Assembly: GCF_030757795.1 (NCBI RefSeq)
Contig: NZ_JAUQWH010000005.1
Location: 54,827-118,826, forward strand
Origin: Actinoplanes oryzae
GTDB lineage: Bacteria > Actinomycetota > Actinomycetes > Mycobacteriales > Micromonosporaceae
Direction: 5' to 3'
DNA length: 64,000 nucleotides
Of the stretch, positions 33,106-41,942 are shown in pieces. The position numbers and the translations under genes are program-made. Within the stretch, counting starts at the first letter, position 1; each line of letters starts with the position of its first letter. Below the pieces are notes generated by a model, which was not told the DNA's origin, made no database searches, and worked only from the letters and a program-made list of their open reading frames with translations.

Positions 33106-34110
33106 TCACAGCTCGTTCTCGAACGTGGCGACGCCGTCGGTGGCAGCCGCCGCCGGCAGCCGCGCCTTCGCCGCCGCGTCGCCGTAGAGCGCGTACCGCA
33201 GGAACTCGGCCGACGTCTGTGTGGTGGCCTCGAAGTCGGCGCTCTCGGTCACGTGCCCGCCGTCGGTGATCGACAGCATCGCCCGCGACCACGGCACCGC
33301 CACGAAGACCGTGTGCCCCGCCCGGTACGTGACGGTGGTGTCCTTGCGCCCGTGCACGAACAGCATCGCGGCGGCCGGCCCGGTGAACTCGGCGCCCTGG
33401 AAATCGGTGCCGTTCAACACAATCCCGGCCTTGAGCCGCTCGTCGCGGCGCGCGCTGAACAGCCCCACCGTGGTGATGCCGCCCGCCGAGTGCCCGGCCG
33501 CCGCGAGCCGCCCGGGGTGGATCACGGACGTGACCGTGCCGGCCTGGGCGAGCATGAGGTCGATGACGTGCGAGGCGTCCGCCGGCTGGTTGACGATGTC
33601 GTCGGCGTTCAGCCGGCCGGCCTCGTCCGCGGCGTAGGACGTGTACGGATACGTCGGCGCCGCCACCACGAAGCCGGCCTGGGCCCAGCGCGTGAGCATG
33701 TCCGCGTAGTCGGCCGGCTGCGACGTGAGCCCGTGGCTGAAGAGCACCAGCGGATAGCGCCCGTCCAGCGGCGTGGCATCGGCGACCGGCGCCGGGCCGG
33801 CGGCCGGGGCGGTGCCGGCCGTGGGATACCAGACGGTCGTCGGCAGCGCCCGGCCGTCGCGGCTGAAGTCCAGCACGCGACGGCCCAGCGCGTACGCCCG
33901 GGCGGGCGCCGCGCCCGGGAACGGCGTGTAGGTCGCGGTGATGTCCTGGGCGGCCAGCGACGAGGAGGTCGTCGAGGCGAGGATCGGGAGGGCCGACGCC
34001 GACGCGACGGTGGCGCCGGACATCCCGATGTCGGTCTCCGCCGTGCACGCGGTGAGGCTGCCCGCCCCCGCGGCGCCCGCCAGGGCGAGCAACAGAGTCC
34101 GTCTACGCAT
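33106..34110 (-). CDS. Alpha/beta-hydrolase lipoprotein (PAF-acetylhydrolase/cutinase-like)
   Basis: The 334-residue protein has a lipoprotein signal (MRRRTLLLALAGAAGAGSLT, then AC as the lipobox end). The hydrolase fold shows YPLVLFSHGLTSQPADY as oxyanion region, nucleophile Ser in AAGHSAGGITTVG, an aspartate in FVHGRKDTTVTY and a histidine in ITDGGHVTES. The order resembles platelet-activating-factor acetylhydrolase and polyester-hydrolase-like enzymes. It is anchored outside the cytoplasmic membrane and would cleave an ester or small amide. It is followed by a hairpin; no operon partner. Confidence 0.88.
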   Translation of the reverse strand: MRRRTLLLALAGAAGAGSLTACTAETDIGMSGATVASASALPILASTTSSSLAAQDITATYTPFPGAAPARAYALGRRVLDFSRDGRALPTTVWYPTAGTAPAAGPAPVADATPLDGRYPLVLFSHGLTSQPADYADMLTRWAQAGFVVAAPTYPYTSYAADEAGRLNADDIVNQPADASHVIDLMLAQAGTVTSVIHPGRLAAAGHSAGGITTVGLFSARRDERLKAGIVLNGTDFQGAEFTGPAAAMLFVHGRKDTTVTYRAGHTVFVAVPWSRAMLSITDGGHVTESADFEATTQTSAEFLRYALYGDAAAKARLPAAAATDGVATFENEL

Positions 34111-34166
34111 GCCGACAGTCTTGCCCGTTTACCTGTGCTGACCTTGAGAAACGGGCGAGCCGAAGA

Positions 34167-35567
34167 TCACACTACGAGGTTGAGGAGCAGGACGAACCCG
34201 AATCCGACGACCGAAATGATCGTCTCCATGACCGACCAGGTCTTGATCGTCTGGCCCACGGTCATCCCGAAGTACTCCTTGACGAGCCAGAAGCCCGCGT
34301 CGTTCACGTGCGAGAAGAAGAGCGACCCGCACCCGATCGCCAGGGCCAGCAGCGCGACCTCCGGCTTGTCCAGCGTCTGGGCGAGCGGCGCGACGATGCC
34401 CGCGGCGGTGATCGTCGCCACGGTGGCGGAGCCGGTGGCGATCCGGATGCCGACCGCGACGAGCCAGCCGAGCAGCAGGGCCGAGATGTTCGCCGACTCG
34501 GCCGCGTTGGCCACCACGTTGCCGACGCCCGCGTCGACCAGCACCTGCTTGAAGCCGCCGCCCGCGGCCACGATCAGCAGGATGCCCGCGATCGGGGGCA
34601 GCGAGCCGCCGATGACCGCGGAGGTCTCCGCCCGGTTGAAGCCCGCGCCGCGGCCCAGGGTCACCATCGCGAGCAGCAGGCCGAGCAGCAGGGCGACGAC
34701 CGGCTCGCCGAGGATCTCGAAGACGGTCCGCACCCGGGTGCCCTCGTCCATGGTCAGCTCGGCGATCGCCCGCAGCAGCATGAGCACGATCGGCACCAGC
34801 ACGGTTCCGACGGCCGCCCAGAAGCTCGGCGTCCGGCGCCGGGCGGGCTCCGCGACACCCTCCTCCTTGACGGTGTCGACCGGGTCGGCCACCCGGGGCG
34901 GGACGGGCACGTGGACGTACCGGGTGATGAAGTTGCCGAAGACCGGGCCCGCGACGATCACCGTCGGGATCGCGCAGATCAGGCCGAAGGCCAGGGTCAG
35001 GCCCAGGTCGGCGCCGAGGCTCGACACCGCCACCAGCGGGCCCGGGTGCGGCGGCACGAGGCCGTGCAGGACGGAGAGCCCGGCCAGGGCGGGGATGCCG
35101 ATCTTCAGCAGGTTCATCCCGGTACGCTGGGCGACGAGCAGCACGATCGGCACCAGCAGCACCACGCCGACCTCGAAGAAGAGCGGCAGGCCGATCAGCG
35201 CGGCGACGCCGGCGAGGGCCCACGGCAGCGCGTTGCCCGAGAAGCGGCGCACGATCGTGCCCACGATGCCGTCGGCGCCCCCCGACTCGGCGAGCAGGGC
35301 GCCGATCATGGAGCCGAGGGCGATGAGCAGGCCGACGCTGCCGACCGTGCTGCCGACCCCGGCGGTGAAGGAGTCGACGGTGTCGCCGGCGGCGGCACCC
35401 GCGGTGAGGCCGAGCACGGCCGCGCCGACGATGAGAGCGAGGAACGGATGCCACTTGGCCCAGGCGATGAGGAGGATGACGGCCGCGATGCCGAGCACCG
35501 CGGCGAGGACGAGGTGGCCGTCACTGGCGGAGGTGATCGCCTCCGCGGCGAGGACGTGATCAGGCAT
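34167..35567 (-). CDS. Gluconate:H+ symporter, GntP family
   Basis: The 466-residue membrane protein starts MPDHVLAAEAITSASDG. The signatures LIALGSMIGALLAESGGADGI, LPLFFEVGVVLLVPIV, GLVPPHPGPLVA and ITAAGIVAPL are those of GntP-type permeases, with about 12-14 membrane segments and the double re-entrant layout. It would import gluconate or a related hexonate with protons. No gluconate kinase or GntR regulator is adjacent; the nearest sugar kinase is the PfkB gene at 38669. The start overlaps the GTG start of the divergent FUSC gene by 12 bases, so promoters must lie within the neighbouring reading frames. Confidence 0.92.
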   Translation of the reverse strand: MPDHVLAAEAITSASDGHLVLAAVLGIAAVILLIAWAKWHPFLALIVGAAVLGLTAGAAAGDTVDSFTAGVGSTVGSVGLLIALGSMIGALLAESGGADGIVGTIVRRFSGNALPWALAGVAALIGLPLFFEVGVVLLVPIVLLVAQRTGMNLLKIGIPALAGLSVLHGLVPPHPGPLVAVSSLGADLGLTLAFGLICAIPTVIVAGPVFGNFITRYVHVPVPPRVADPVDTVKEEGVAEPARRRTPSFWAAVGTVLVPIVLMLLRAIAELTMDEGTRVRTVFEILGEPVVALLLGLLLAMVTLGRGAGFNRAETSAVIGGSLPPIAGILLIVAAGGGFKQVLVDAGVGNVVANAAESANISALLLGWLVAVGIRIATGSATVATITAAGIVAPLAQTLDKPEVALLALAIGCGSLFFSHVNDAGFWLVKEYFGMTVGQTIKTWSVMETIISVVGFGFVLLLNLVV

Positions 35568-37193
35568 GCCGCGGCCGTACCCAGACGCGCCGGCGGTCAA
35601 CCGTTTGCCAGGCCGGGGTCGTGGGTACGGGATGCCGCCCGCCTGCGCCCGGCCGACGCCGCCTGGGCCTTCGCGCTGCGGGCCGGGCTCGCCGTCGCCC
35701 TCCCGCTGGTCGTCTTGGTCCTCGCCGGGCACACCGCCTGGGCGGGCATCGCCACGTTCGGCTCGTTCGCCGCGCTCTACGCCCGCGACGTGCACTACCG
35801 CTCGCGCGGGCGGGTGGTCGCGGCGGCCGGCGCGGGCCTGACCCTCGCGGTCTTCCTGGGTACGCTCGCCGGCCTCGCCGCCGCCCCCGAGCTCCCCGCG
35901 ATCGTGGCCGTCTCGCTGGTGGGCGCCGCCGCCACCTGGCTGTGCGCGGTGTTCCGCGTCGGGCCGCCCGCCGGGCTCATGTTCGCCTTCGCCACCGCCG
36001 TGTCCGCTGCCGTCCCCGCCACGCCCGCCGACCTGGGGCGCCACACCGCCCTGACCGCCGGGTCGGCCGCCGTCGCCTGGGTGATCGCCATGGCCGGCGC
36101 CGCGATCGACCGGGACGCCCCGCGCCGCCTCGCCGTGGCCCGGGCCCTGCGCCGCGCGGCCGCGGTGCTCGACGCCCCCGGCGGGGAAGCGGGTCTGCGC
36201 GTACGCCACCAGGCCGCCACCGCCGTCGCCCAGGCCTGGGCCGCGATGCCCGCCCGCGGCGCGGGCGACCTGGAGGCGCTCGTGGCCCGGGCCGAGTCGG
36301 CGCTGGCCGGCGCGGGGAGCCGCGAGGAGCTGCTCGGGCTCGCGGAGGCCGTGGCGCGCCGCGGACCCGTACCGCCGGTGTCGTCCACGGCCACCGAGGC
36401 GGCCGGGATCACCGGGCGGCACCAGGCCGAGGGTTCCCCGGCGTACCGGGACCTGCTCCGCGGCCCGGTCCGCACCACCGCGCTCGGCGGCCCGCTCCTG
36501 ATCGCCGCCGCCCGGGTCGCCCTCGGCGCGCTCGCCGCGGGCGCCGCCGCCGGGCTGCTCGCCCAGGTCACCGGGCTCGGCCACCCGTACTGGGCGGCGG
36601 TGTCGGCCGTGGCGGTGCTGCAGGGCACGAACCTGCTGGTCTCGCTGCACCGCGGCCTGCAACGAGCCCTCGGTACGGTCGCCGGCCTCTTCGTGGCGGC
36701 GCTGGCCCTGGCGGTCCCCGGCGACACGTGGACGCTGGTGGCCGGCATCGTCGTCGCCCAGGTGATCGCCGAGCTGCTGGTCATCCGCAACTACGGGCTG
36801 GCGATGCTCGCGGTCACCCCGCTGGCGCTGCTCGTCGGCGAGCTGGGCGCCGCCACTCCCCCGCTCGACCTGCTCCGCGACCGGCTGGTGCAGACCGTGC
36901 TCGGCTGCGCGATCGGGCTGCTGTGCGCGGCCGCGGTGCGCACCAGGGTGGCCGCCAAGCACCTCGAACTGGCCGTCGCCGCGTGCGAGCACACCACGGC
37001 CGGCCTGGCCCGCGCCCGCGAGACCCGGCCCGGCGCCGCCGAGCGCCTGCTGGCCGCCCAGCTCACGGCCCTGCGCGAGGCCTACGACGTCGCCGCCGGC
37101 GAACCGGGCCTCACCCCCGCCGCGACCGACCGCGTCCTGACCGCCGAGCGCAACGCCCGCCTCGCCCTCGCCGGCGAGGCTCAGAACCAGTAG
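35556..37193 (+). CDS. FUSC-family membrane protein (aromatic acid exporter-like)
   Basis: A 545-residue protein. It has two blocks of closely packed membrane helices (AWAFALRAGLAVALPLVVLV onward and LIAAARVALGALAAGAAAGL onward), each about 150 residues, separated by a cytoplasmic Ala/Arg-rich helical region, and a helical C-terminal tail. This duplicated layout is that of FUSC/YccS-AaeB proteins linked to efflux of aromatic acids. The only plausible start is GTG at 35556 with GAGG close upstream; there is no internal ATG or GTG before the first helix. Its end overlaps the convergent monooxygenase gene by 13 bases. Substrate unknown. Confidence 0.85.
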   Translation: MIRHAAAVPRRAGGQPFARPGSWVRDAARLRPADAAWAFALRAGLAVALPLVVLVLAGHTAWAGIATFGSFAALYARDVHYRSRGRVVAAAGAGLTLAVFLGTLAGLAAAPELPAIVAVSLVGAAATWLCAVFRVGPPAGLMFAFATAVSAAVPATPADLGRHTALTAGSAAVAWVIAMAGAAIDRDAPRRLAVARALRRAAAVLDAPGGEAGLRVRHQAATAVAQAWAAMPARGAGDLEALVARAESALAGAGSREELLGLAEAVARRGPVPPVSSTATEAAGITGRHQAEGSPAYRDLLRGPVRTTALGGPLLIAAARVALGALAAGAAAGLLAQVTGLGHPYWAAVSAVAVLQGTNLLVSLHRGLQRALGTVAGLFVAALALAVPGDTWTLVAGIVVAQVIAELLVIRNYGLAMLAVTPLALLVGELGAATPPLDLLRDRLVQTVLGCAIGLLCAAAVRTRVAAKHLELAVAACEHTTAGLARARETRPGAAERLLAAQLTALREAYDVAAGEPGLTPAATDRVLTAERNARLALAGEAQNQ

Positions 37194-38584
37194 GCCAGCG
37201 CTTCGCGTAGCCCGGGCCCGTCGGCCCAGGCGACGTGACCGTCCGGCCGCAGCAGCAGGGGCGTCTCCCCGGCCCGCAGATCGACACGGTCCTTCCACCC
37301 GGCCGCGGCGGCGAGCACGGGTTCCGGACCGAGCAGCACCGGCCGGCCCGCGCGCAGCAGGCCCGGCTCACCCGGCCAGAAGGTGCCGACGAGCGGATGC
37401 GTACCGGGCATGGGATAGCGGACGTCGCCGGCGAGCAGCGCGCCCATCCGGCGCAGCGGCTGCTCGTCGGTGACCAGCTCCTGGAAGACCTCGCGCAGCG
37501 CGTCGGCCGCCGGGTCGAGCCCGCGCCGGAGCGCCACCTGCGCCTGGGTGTGCAGCAGCGTGCGCGCCCCGGCGAGGTGCCGCTCCGCGTGGTAGGTGAC
37601 CAGCAGCCCGGCCGGCGCCGACCCGTGCACCGCGGCGGCGAGCTTCCAGGCGAGGTTGACCGCGTCGAGCAGCCCGGCGTTGAGGGCCACCCCGGTCGCG
37701 GGGAAGAGGTGGGCGGCGTCCCCGGCGACGAAGACCCGTCCGCTGCGGTACGCCGATGCCTGCCGGGCCTGGAACGTGAACCGCGACAGCCGCGTGGAGC
37801 CCGTCATCGGCAGCTCCGCCCCGAGCACGCGCCGGATGGCGGCGCCCAGCTCGGCGAGGGTCATCGGGGTGTCGTCGTCGTACGTGTCCTCCTCGTCGAG
37901 CGTCACGGACAGGAAGATCTCCTTCTCGCCCGCCGGGCCGAACGCGAACACGCCCCTGTCCGTCCGCGTGAACCCCGCCGCCAGCCGGCCCAGCCCCGGG
38001 ATGTCGAGCTCGCCGCCGTCGAGACAGGGGACGGTCACGTGACCGATCCGGTTTACCTCCGGGTACGTCGTGCCGGGGAACCCGATGCCGGCCAGCTCCC
38101 GCACGCGGCTGCGCGGACCGTCACAGCCCACGAGGTACGGCACCTCGGCCGTCCACGGGCCGGCGGGGCCGCGTACCTCGGCAGTCACGGTGTGCTCGTC
38201 CTGCCGCAGACCGGTCAGCTCGTGCCCGTGGCGGATCTCCGCGCCCAGCTCCCGGGCCCGGTCGGCGAGCAGGCGCTCGAGCCGCGCCTGGGGCAGCCCG
38301 ATCGCGCGCACCGGCGCATCGTCCAGACCGGTGAAATCCAGATGCACCCCGCCGTACGGGAACCGGGGCGCCGGATGCGGCTGGTGCGCCGCGGCCTCGA
38401 ACCGCTCCAGCACGCCCCGCATCCGCAGCAGGTCGAGCACCCGGCCGCCGAGCCCGCCCGCCCGCGCCCCCGCCCAGGGCTCCGAGCGCCGCTCCAGCAC
38501 CAGCGGCCGCACCCCGGCCAGGCACAGCTCGGCCGCCAGCATCAGCCCCGCCGGCCCCGCCCCCACGATCAGCGCATCCGTCAC
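37181..38584 (-). CDS. FAD-dependent aromatic hydroxylase (PheA/TfdB-type monooxygenase)
   Basis: The GTG at 38584 has GGGGGA six bases upstream; the longer frame adds 21 unlikely residues. The 467-residue protein shows the dinucleotide fold VTDALIVGAGPAGLMLAAEL, the DG motif YLVGCDGPRSRVRELAG and the GD motif RVFVAGDAAHLFPATGVALN, in the order of class A flavin hydroxylases, plus a thioredoxin-like C-terminal domain (RPVLLGPEPVLA). Such enzymes hydroxylate phenols, polyketides or rifamycin-type compounds using NAD(P)H and oxygen. No pathway genes adjoin it except the FUSC exporter end-to-end, so tailoring or detoxification are both possible. Confidence 0.9.
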   Translation of the reverse strand: MTDALIVGAGPAGLMLAAELCLAGVRPLVLERRSEPWAGARAGGLGGRVLDLLRMRGVLERFEAAAHQPHPAPRFPYGGVHLDFTGLDDAPVRAIGLPQARLERLLADRARELGAEIRHGHELTGLRQDEHTVTAEVRGPAGPWTAEVPYLVGCDGPRSRVRELAGIGFPGTTYPEVNRIGHVTVPCLDGGELDIPGLGRLAAGFTRTDRGVFAFGPAGEKEIFLSVTLDEEDTYDDDTPMTLAELGAAIRRVLGAELPMTGSTRLSRFTFQARQASAYRSGRVFVAGDAAHLFPATGVALNAGLLDAVNLAWKLAAAVHGSAPAGLLVTYHAERHLAGARTLLHTQAQVALRRGLDPAADALREVFQELVTDEQPLRRMGALLAGDVRYPMPGTHPLVGTFWPGEPGLLRAGRPVLLGPEPVLAAAAGWKDRVDLRAGETPLLLRPDGHVAWADGPGLREALAYWF

Positions 38585-38668
38585 CGATATCCCCCGTTTC
38601 CGCAGCTGGAGGGCCGATTCTGGACGAACCGGGGGGTCTTGCCGCAAGCCCCCTCCGCCCGGGTATGG

Positions 38669-39595
38669 TCAAGAGGCAGGGAGAGCTGCGAGCCACGACC
38701 GCGGCCCCCGGTGCTGGACGCGCACGGTGGCAATCTCGATCGCGAAGCGCAGGGCATCGGTCAGCCCCGCTCCCCGCGCGACCGCCACCGTCAGCGCGCC
38801 GTGGAAGGCGTCTCCCGCCCCGGCCGTGTCGACGGCCTCCACCGCGGGGACGGCGAGCTCGCCCGCCTCCGCCCCCGACCACCACCGCACCGGGTCCGGT
38901 CCGCGCGTGATGGCGCCCACCCCCACCCCGAGCCGGCGCAGCGCCGCCTCGACGCCCCGCGCGCCAGGCGGGGCGGAGGCCGCCTCGACGCCCCGCGCGC
39001 CGGGCGCGCCGGGCGGGCCGGGCACCGCCTCGGCGTCGTCCGTGCCGGGCGGGCGGAAGACGGACGAGCAGGCCGTCACCGCCGCCACCGGCAACAGCTC
39101 GGCGAAGACCGGTCGCCAGCTGCCCGCGTCGAGGACGAGCGGCCGTCCACTGCGCGCCGCCGCCCGGGCGAGCGCCGGGTGATGACCGTCCGCCAGCACG
39201 GCGTCCGCCCCGGCGAAGACCCGATCATCCGGTACGTCCACAGTGGCGCCCCGGGCGTTGCGGCTGACCACGGCCCGCTCCCCTGTGCCGTCCAGCACCG
39301 TCACGGCGGACACGGGTGGCGGCGCCCCGCCCGTCGCCGTGTCGACGAGGCTCACCCCGTACTCGGCGAGGTCTGCCCTGATCAGACCGCCCAGCGGATG
39401 CGGGCCGACCGCGGTGACCAGCGTGACGTCGGCCCCCAGCGCCGCGGCGGCGATCGCGGCGTTCGTGGCCGGGCCGCCCGCCGCGGTGTCGGTGCGCAGC
39501 GACTCGACCTTCTCGTCGGGGCCGGGCAGCCGCTCGACCCGCTGGATCAGGTCGACGGTGGCGAGCCCGACGCACACGATCCGGGGCCGCGCCAC
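38669..39595 (-). CDS. PfkB-family carbohydrate kinase
   Basis: The 308-residue protein has the PfkB N-terminal motif (GLATVDLIQRVERLPGPDEK; AAGGPATNAAIAAAALGA) and the C-terminal motif DTAGAGDAFHGALTVAVARG with the catalytic aspartate. It would phosphorylate a sugar or nucleoside. In the middle, GARGVEAASAPP/GARGVEAALRRL is a 12-residue in-frame duplication preceded by a Gly/Pro-rich insert, absent from ordinary members; it lies in a surface loop before the ATP-binding part and may be tolerated. It starts three bases after the 51-residue membrane protein ends, forming a two-gene unit. Substrate unknown. Confidence 0.88.
   Translation of the reverse strand: MARPRIVCVGLATVDLIQRVERLPGPDEKVESLRTDTAAGGPATNAAIAAAALGADVTLVTAVGPHPLGGLIRADLAEYGVSLVDTATGGAPPPVSAVTVLDGTGERAVVSRNARGATVDVPDDRVFAGADAVLADGHHPALARAAARSGRPLVLDAGSWRPVFAELLPVAAVTACSSVFRPPGTDDAEAVPGPPGAPGARGVEAASAPPGARGVEAALRRLGVGVGAITRGPDPVRWWSGAEAGELAVPAVEAVDTAGAGDAFHGALTVAVARGAGLTDALRFAIEIATVRVQHRGPRSWLAALPAS
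38943..39006. repeat. 36-bp in-frame tandem duplication inside the PfkB gene
   Basis: GCCGCCTCGACGCCCCGCGC starts at 38943 and again at 38979; the copies stay nearly identical for about 28 bases. It encodes the repeated GARGVEAA and keeps the frame. Confidence 0.8.
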
Positions 39596-39598
39596 GGC

Positions 39599-39754
39599 TC
39601 AGTCGGCGAGCTCGGAGAAGAACGTGCCGATGTTGCCGAACATCTCGGCGACGCCGTCCCCGATGCCCCGCGCGATGTCCGCGGCCGGGCCGGGATTGGT
39701 GCCGATGTAGAAGACGACGAGGCCGAGCACGATCCAGCCGACGACCTTTTTCAC
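39599..39754 (-). CDS. 51-residue single-helix membrane protein
   Basis: A short gene with a strong ribosome site (GGAGGGGAG, seven bases before the GTG at 39754). The product starts MKKVVGWIVLGLVVFYIGTN and ends GNIGTFFSELAD. One membrane helix follows two lysines, then an amphipathic Ala/Gly-rich segment (AADIARGIGDGVAEMF). Small proteins of this build, helix plus a tail ending in FF, recur in actinobacteria without a known role. It is three bases upstream of the PfkB gene on the same strand and probably co-transcribed. Confidence 0.75.
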   Translation of the reverse strand: MKKVVGWIVLGLVVFYIGTNPGPAADIARGIGDGVAEMFGNIGTFFSELAD

Positions 39755-39866
39755 GGACCGCTCCCCTCCGGGTGCTCTCTCGGGCGTGATCCTGACACAC
39801 GATCACGGTGCTGAGCTGCCAGGACGCGCGGATCGTGAGCACTTTTCCGGGTTCCGGGCCAAATAT

Positions 39867-39913
39867 ATGACGTACGTCATCCAATCTTGCCGGGATTAGA
39901 TGACGGGCATAAT
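39867..39913 (+). promoter_or_regulatory. Palindromic operator and -10 element of the SDR gene
   Basis: ATGACGTACGTCAT (39867-39880) is a perfect 14-base palindrome, with a half copy AGATGACG at 39898-39905. CATAAT at 39908-39913 is a good -10 box only ten bases before the ATG at 39923, implying a nearly leaderless message. The cognate regulator is not identified. Confidence 0.55.
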
Positions 39914-39922
39914 CTTTTCGGC

Positions 39923-40606
39923 ATGGACATCACGAACGCCGTCGCCCTCGTCACCGGAGCCAACCGCGGTCTCGGCCGCCACCTCGCCGAGCAGCTCGTG
40001 CAGCGCGGCGCCAAGGTCTACGCCGCCGCCCGCAACCCGGAAACCGTCGACCTGCCCGGGGTCGTCCCGCTGCAGCTGGACGTCACGGACCCCGGCTCGG
40101 TCACCCGGGCCGCCGCGGCCGCCGGCGACGTCACTCTCCTGATCAACAACGCCGGGAGCGCCACCGGCACGCACCTGCTCACCGGCGATCTGGCGGGCGT
40201 TCGGACCGAGATGGAGACGCACTACTTCGGCACGCTGGCCGTCACGCGCGCCTTCGCCCCGATCATCGCGGGCCACGGCGGCGGCGCGATCCTCAACGTC
40301 CTGTCGGCGCTCTCGTGGCTGCACCCGGGCGGCGCGGGCGCGTACGCGGGGGCCAAGGCGGCCGAATGGGCGCAGACCGACGCCGTCCGCGAGCTGCTCG
40401 CCCCGCAGGGCATCCAGGTCAGCGCGCTGCACGTGGGCTACATGGACACCGACATGGCCGCGCACATCCCCGCCGACCAGAAGATCGCGCCCGACCTGGT
40501 CGCCAAGCTCGCCCTCGACGGCGTCGCCGCGGGCCGGCCCGAGATCATCGCGGACGAGGTCACCCGCGCCGTGAAGGCCGGCCTGGCGGAGCGCAACCGG
40601 TCCTGA
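39923..40606 (+). CDS. Short-chain dehydrogenase/reductase
   Basis: The 227-residue protein starts MDITNAVALVTGANRGLGRH. It has the classical SDR cofactor motif TGANRGLG, the NNAG motif (TLLINNAGSATG) and the catalytic Ser, Tyr and Lys in NVLSALSWLHPGGAGAYAGA followed by K. The ATG at 39923 lies ten bases after a -10 box. Substrate unknown. A decayed relative sharing VYAAAR, VDLPGVVPL, LDVTDP and GDVTLLINNAG lies at about 53745-54090, so this gene belongs to a small local paralogue family. It ends three bases before the convergent DinB gene. Confidence 0.92.
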   Translation: MDITNAVALVTGANRGLGRHLAEQLVQRGAKVYAAARNPETVDLPGVVPLQLDVTDPGSVTRAAAAAGDVTLLINNAGSATGTHLLTGDLAGVRTEMETHYFGTLAVTRAFAPIIAGHGGGAILNVLSALSWLHPGGAGAYAGAKAAEWAQTDAVRELLAPQGIQVSALHVGYMDTDMAAHIPADQKIAPDLVAKLALDGVAAGRPEIIADEVTRAVKAGLAERNRS

Positions 40607-40609
40607 GCC

Positions 40610-41119
40610 TCAGGCGCCCGTGACGCCGTCGATGCCCTCGCGCAGGAAGTCGGCGTGCCCGTTGTGCCGCCCGTACTCCAGCAGCACGTGCACCATCACC
40701 ATCCGCAGCGAGACCTCCTTCTCCCACCGCGGCTGGTAGCCCGCCACGTCGAGCGACGCCGCCGCCCGCTCGATCCGGCGGGCGTGCGCCACCTCCGCCT
40801 CCCACGCCGTGAACGCCTCGGCGCGGGTGGCGCCGGTGGCGTCGTACGCGGCCTGAAAGTCCATCTCGTCCGACCACACCAGCGGAATGTCGTGGTCCTC
40901 GAACACCCGGCGGAACCACGTGCGCTCGACCTCCGCCAGGTGCCGCACCAGCCCGAGCAGGGTCAGCGTGGAAGGCGGCGACGACCGCTCGCGCAGCTGC
41001 TCGTCGGTGAGCCCGGCGCACTTCAAGGCGAGGGTCGCCCGGTGGTAGTCGAGGAAGGCGCGCAGCGTCTCGCGCTCGGTGCCGGTGAGCGGCGGCCCGA
41101 TCCGATCGTCGGTGGTCAT
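40610..41119 (-). CDS. DinB-superfamily (DUF664) protein
   Basis: The 169-residue protein is a four-helix bundle of the DUF664/DinB type: LTLLGLVRHLAEVERTWFRR supplies the first metal histidine, and MVMVHVLLEYGRHNGHADFL supplies the others in the last helix. Actinobacterial members are often mycothiol-dependent S-transferases or similar thiol enzymes. Its start overlaps the stop of the MmyB-type regulator gene upstream (ATGA), so the two form an operon and the regulator may sense a compound this enzyme handles. Confidence 0.88.
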   Translation of the reverse strand: MTTDDRIGPPLTGTERETLRAFLDYHRATLALKCAGLTDEQLRERSSPPSTLTLLGLVRHLAEVERTWFRRVFEDHDIPLVWSDEMDFQAAYDATGATRAEAFTAWEAEVAHARRIERAAASLDVAGYQPRWEKEVSLRMVMVHVLLEYGRHNGHADFLREGIDGVTGA

Positions 41120-41865
41120 CCGATCATCAGATCATCCCCGCCCGCCCGGGAGTAGACGAGGAGCCGCTGGCCGCCGCTGTCGCCGACCTCCAGGGTCTCG
41201 TAGTCCAGGCGGAGCCGGCCGGCGGACGGGTGATCGAAGAGCTTGGTGCCCGTGCGGCAGTAGGAGACGTCCGCGCGGGCCCACAGCTCCCGGAAGGCCG
41301 CACTCGCCGCCAGCAGCTCGGTCACCAGCTCCTCCGCCCCGCCGGCCGAGCGCAGCGCCGCCGCGCACTCCGCCCGCACCGCCGCCAGGTCGGCGTGCAG
41401 CGCGGCGGTCGCCGGGTCCAGGAAGGCGTCGCGGACCAGGTTGCGCCCGGGCTCGTGCCGCGGGTTGAGCTCCCGGGCGGCCGCGTTGGCGCGCAGCACG
41501 GTCAGCGTCGCGTCGAGCAGCACCGCGGGCCAGGGCGACGTGTCGACGAGCCGGGCCACGGCCGGCCGGATCCGCTGCCCGGTGCCCGCTGGGGGCGCGC
41601 CCGCCGCGAGCCGGTGCAGGTGCGCCGTGGCGTCGGGGCCGAGCCGCAGGGCCCGGGCCAGCGCGCCCACCACCTCGGGCGACGGGCGGCGGTCGCGGCC
41701 CTGCTCCAGCCGCACGTAGTAGTCGACGCTGATCCCGGCGACCAGCGCCAGCTCCTCGCGGCGCAGCCCGCGCACGTGCCGCCGGCCGCCCGCGACCAGG
41801 CCCACCGCCGCCGGGCCGACGAGCGCCCGCCGGGCGCGCAGGAACTCCGCCAGGTCACCGCGCAT
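41116..41865 (-). CDS. XRE-type regulator with MmyB-like domain
   Basis: The 249-residue protein has the XRE helix-turn-helix HVRGLRREELALVAGISVDY plus YVRLEQGRDRRPSPEV, then an MmyB-like ligand domain (WPAVLLDATLTVLRANAAAR; LWARADVSYCRTGTKLFDHP). It is divergent from the SDR at 41943; in actinobacteria this regulator/SDR pair is very common and the regulator typically controls the SDR. The 77-base gap contains GCCTGGG (41904-41910) and CCCAGGC (41928-41934), inverted arms spaced 17 bases, a possible operator. Confidence 0.92.
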   Translation of the reverse strand: MRGDLAEFLRARRALVGPAAVGLVAGGRRHVRGLRREELALVAGISVDYYVRLEQGRDRRPSPEVVGALARALRLGPDATAHLHRLAAGAPPAGTGQRIRPAVARLVDTSPWPAVLLDATLTVLRANAAARELNPRHEPGRNLVRDAFLDPATAALHADLAAVRAECAAALRSAGGAEELVTELLAASAAFRELWARADVSYCRTGTKLFDHPSAGRLRLDYETLEVGDSGGQRLLVYSRAGGDDLMIG

Positions 41866-41942
41866 CGCCCCAATCTAGCCCCGGAAAAGGTGGCCCCGGC
41901 AGGGCCTGGGGAAACGCCGCCGCCGGGCCCAGGCTCGACGTC

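Noticed and set aside
34308..35555. N-terminal extension of the FUSC frame over the GntP gene
   Set aside because: Acidic low-complexity shadow of the GntP gene; membrane helices begin only after 35630.
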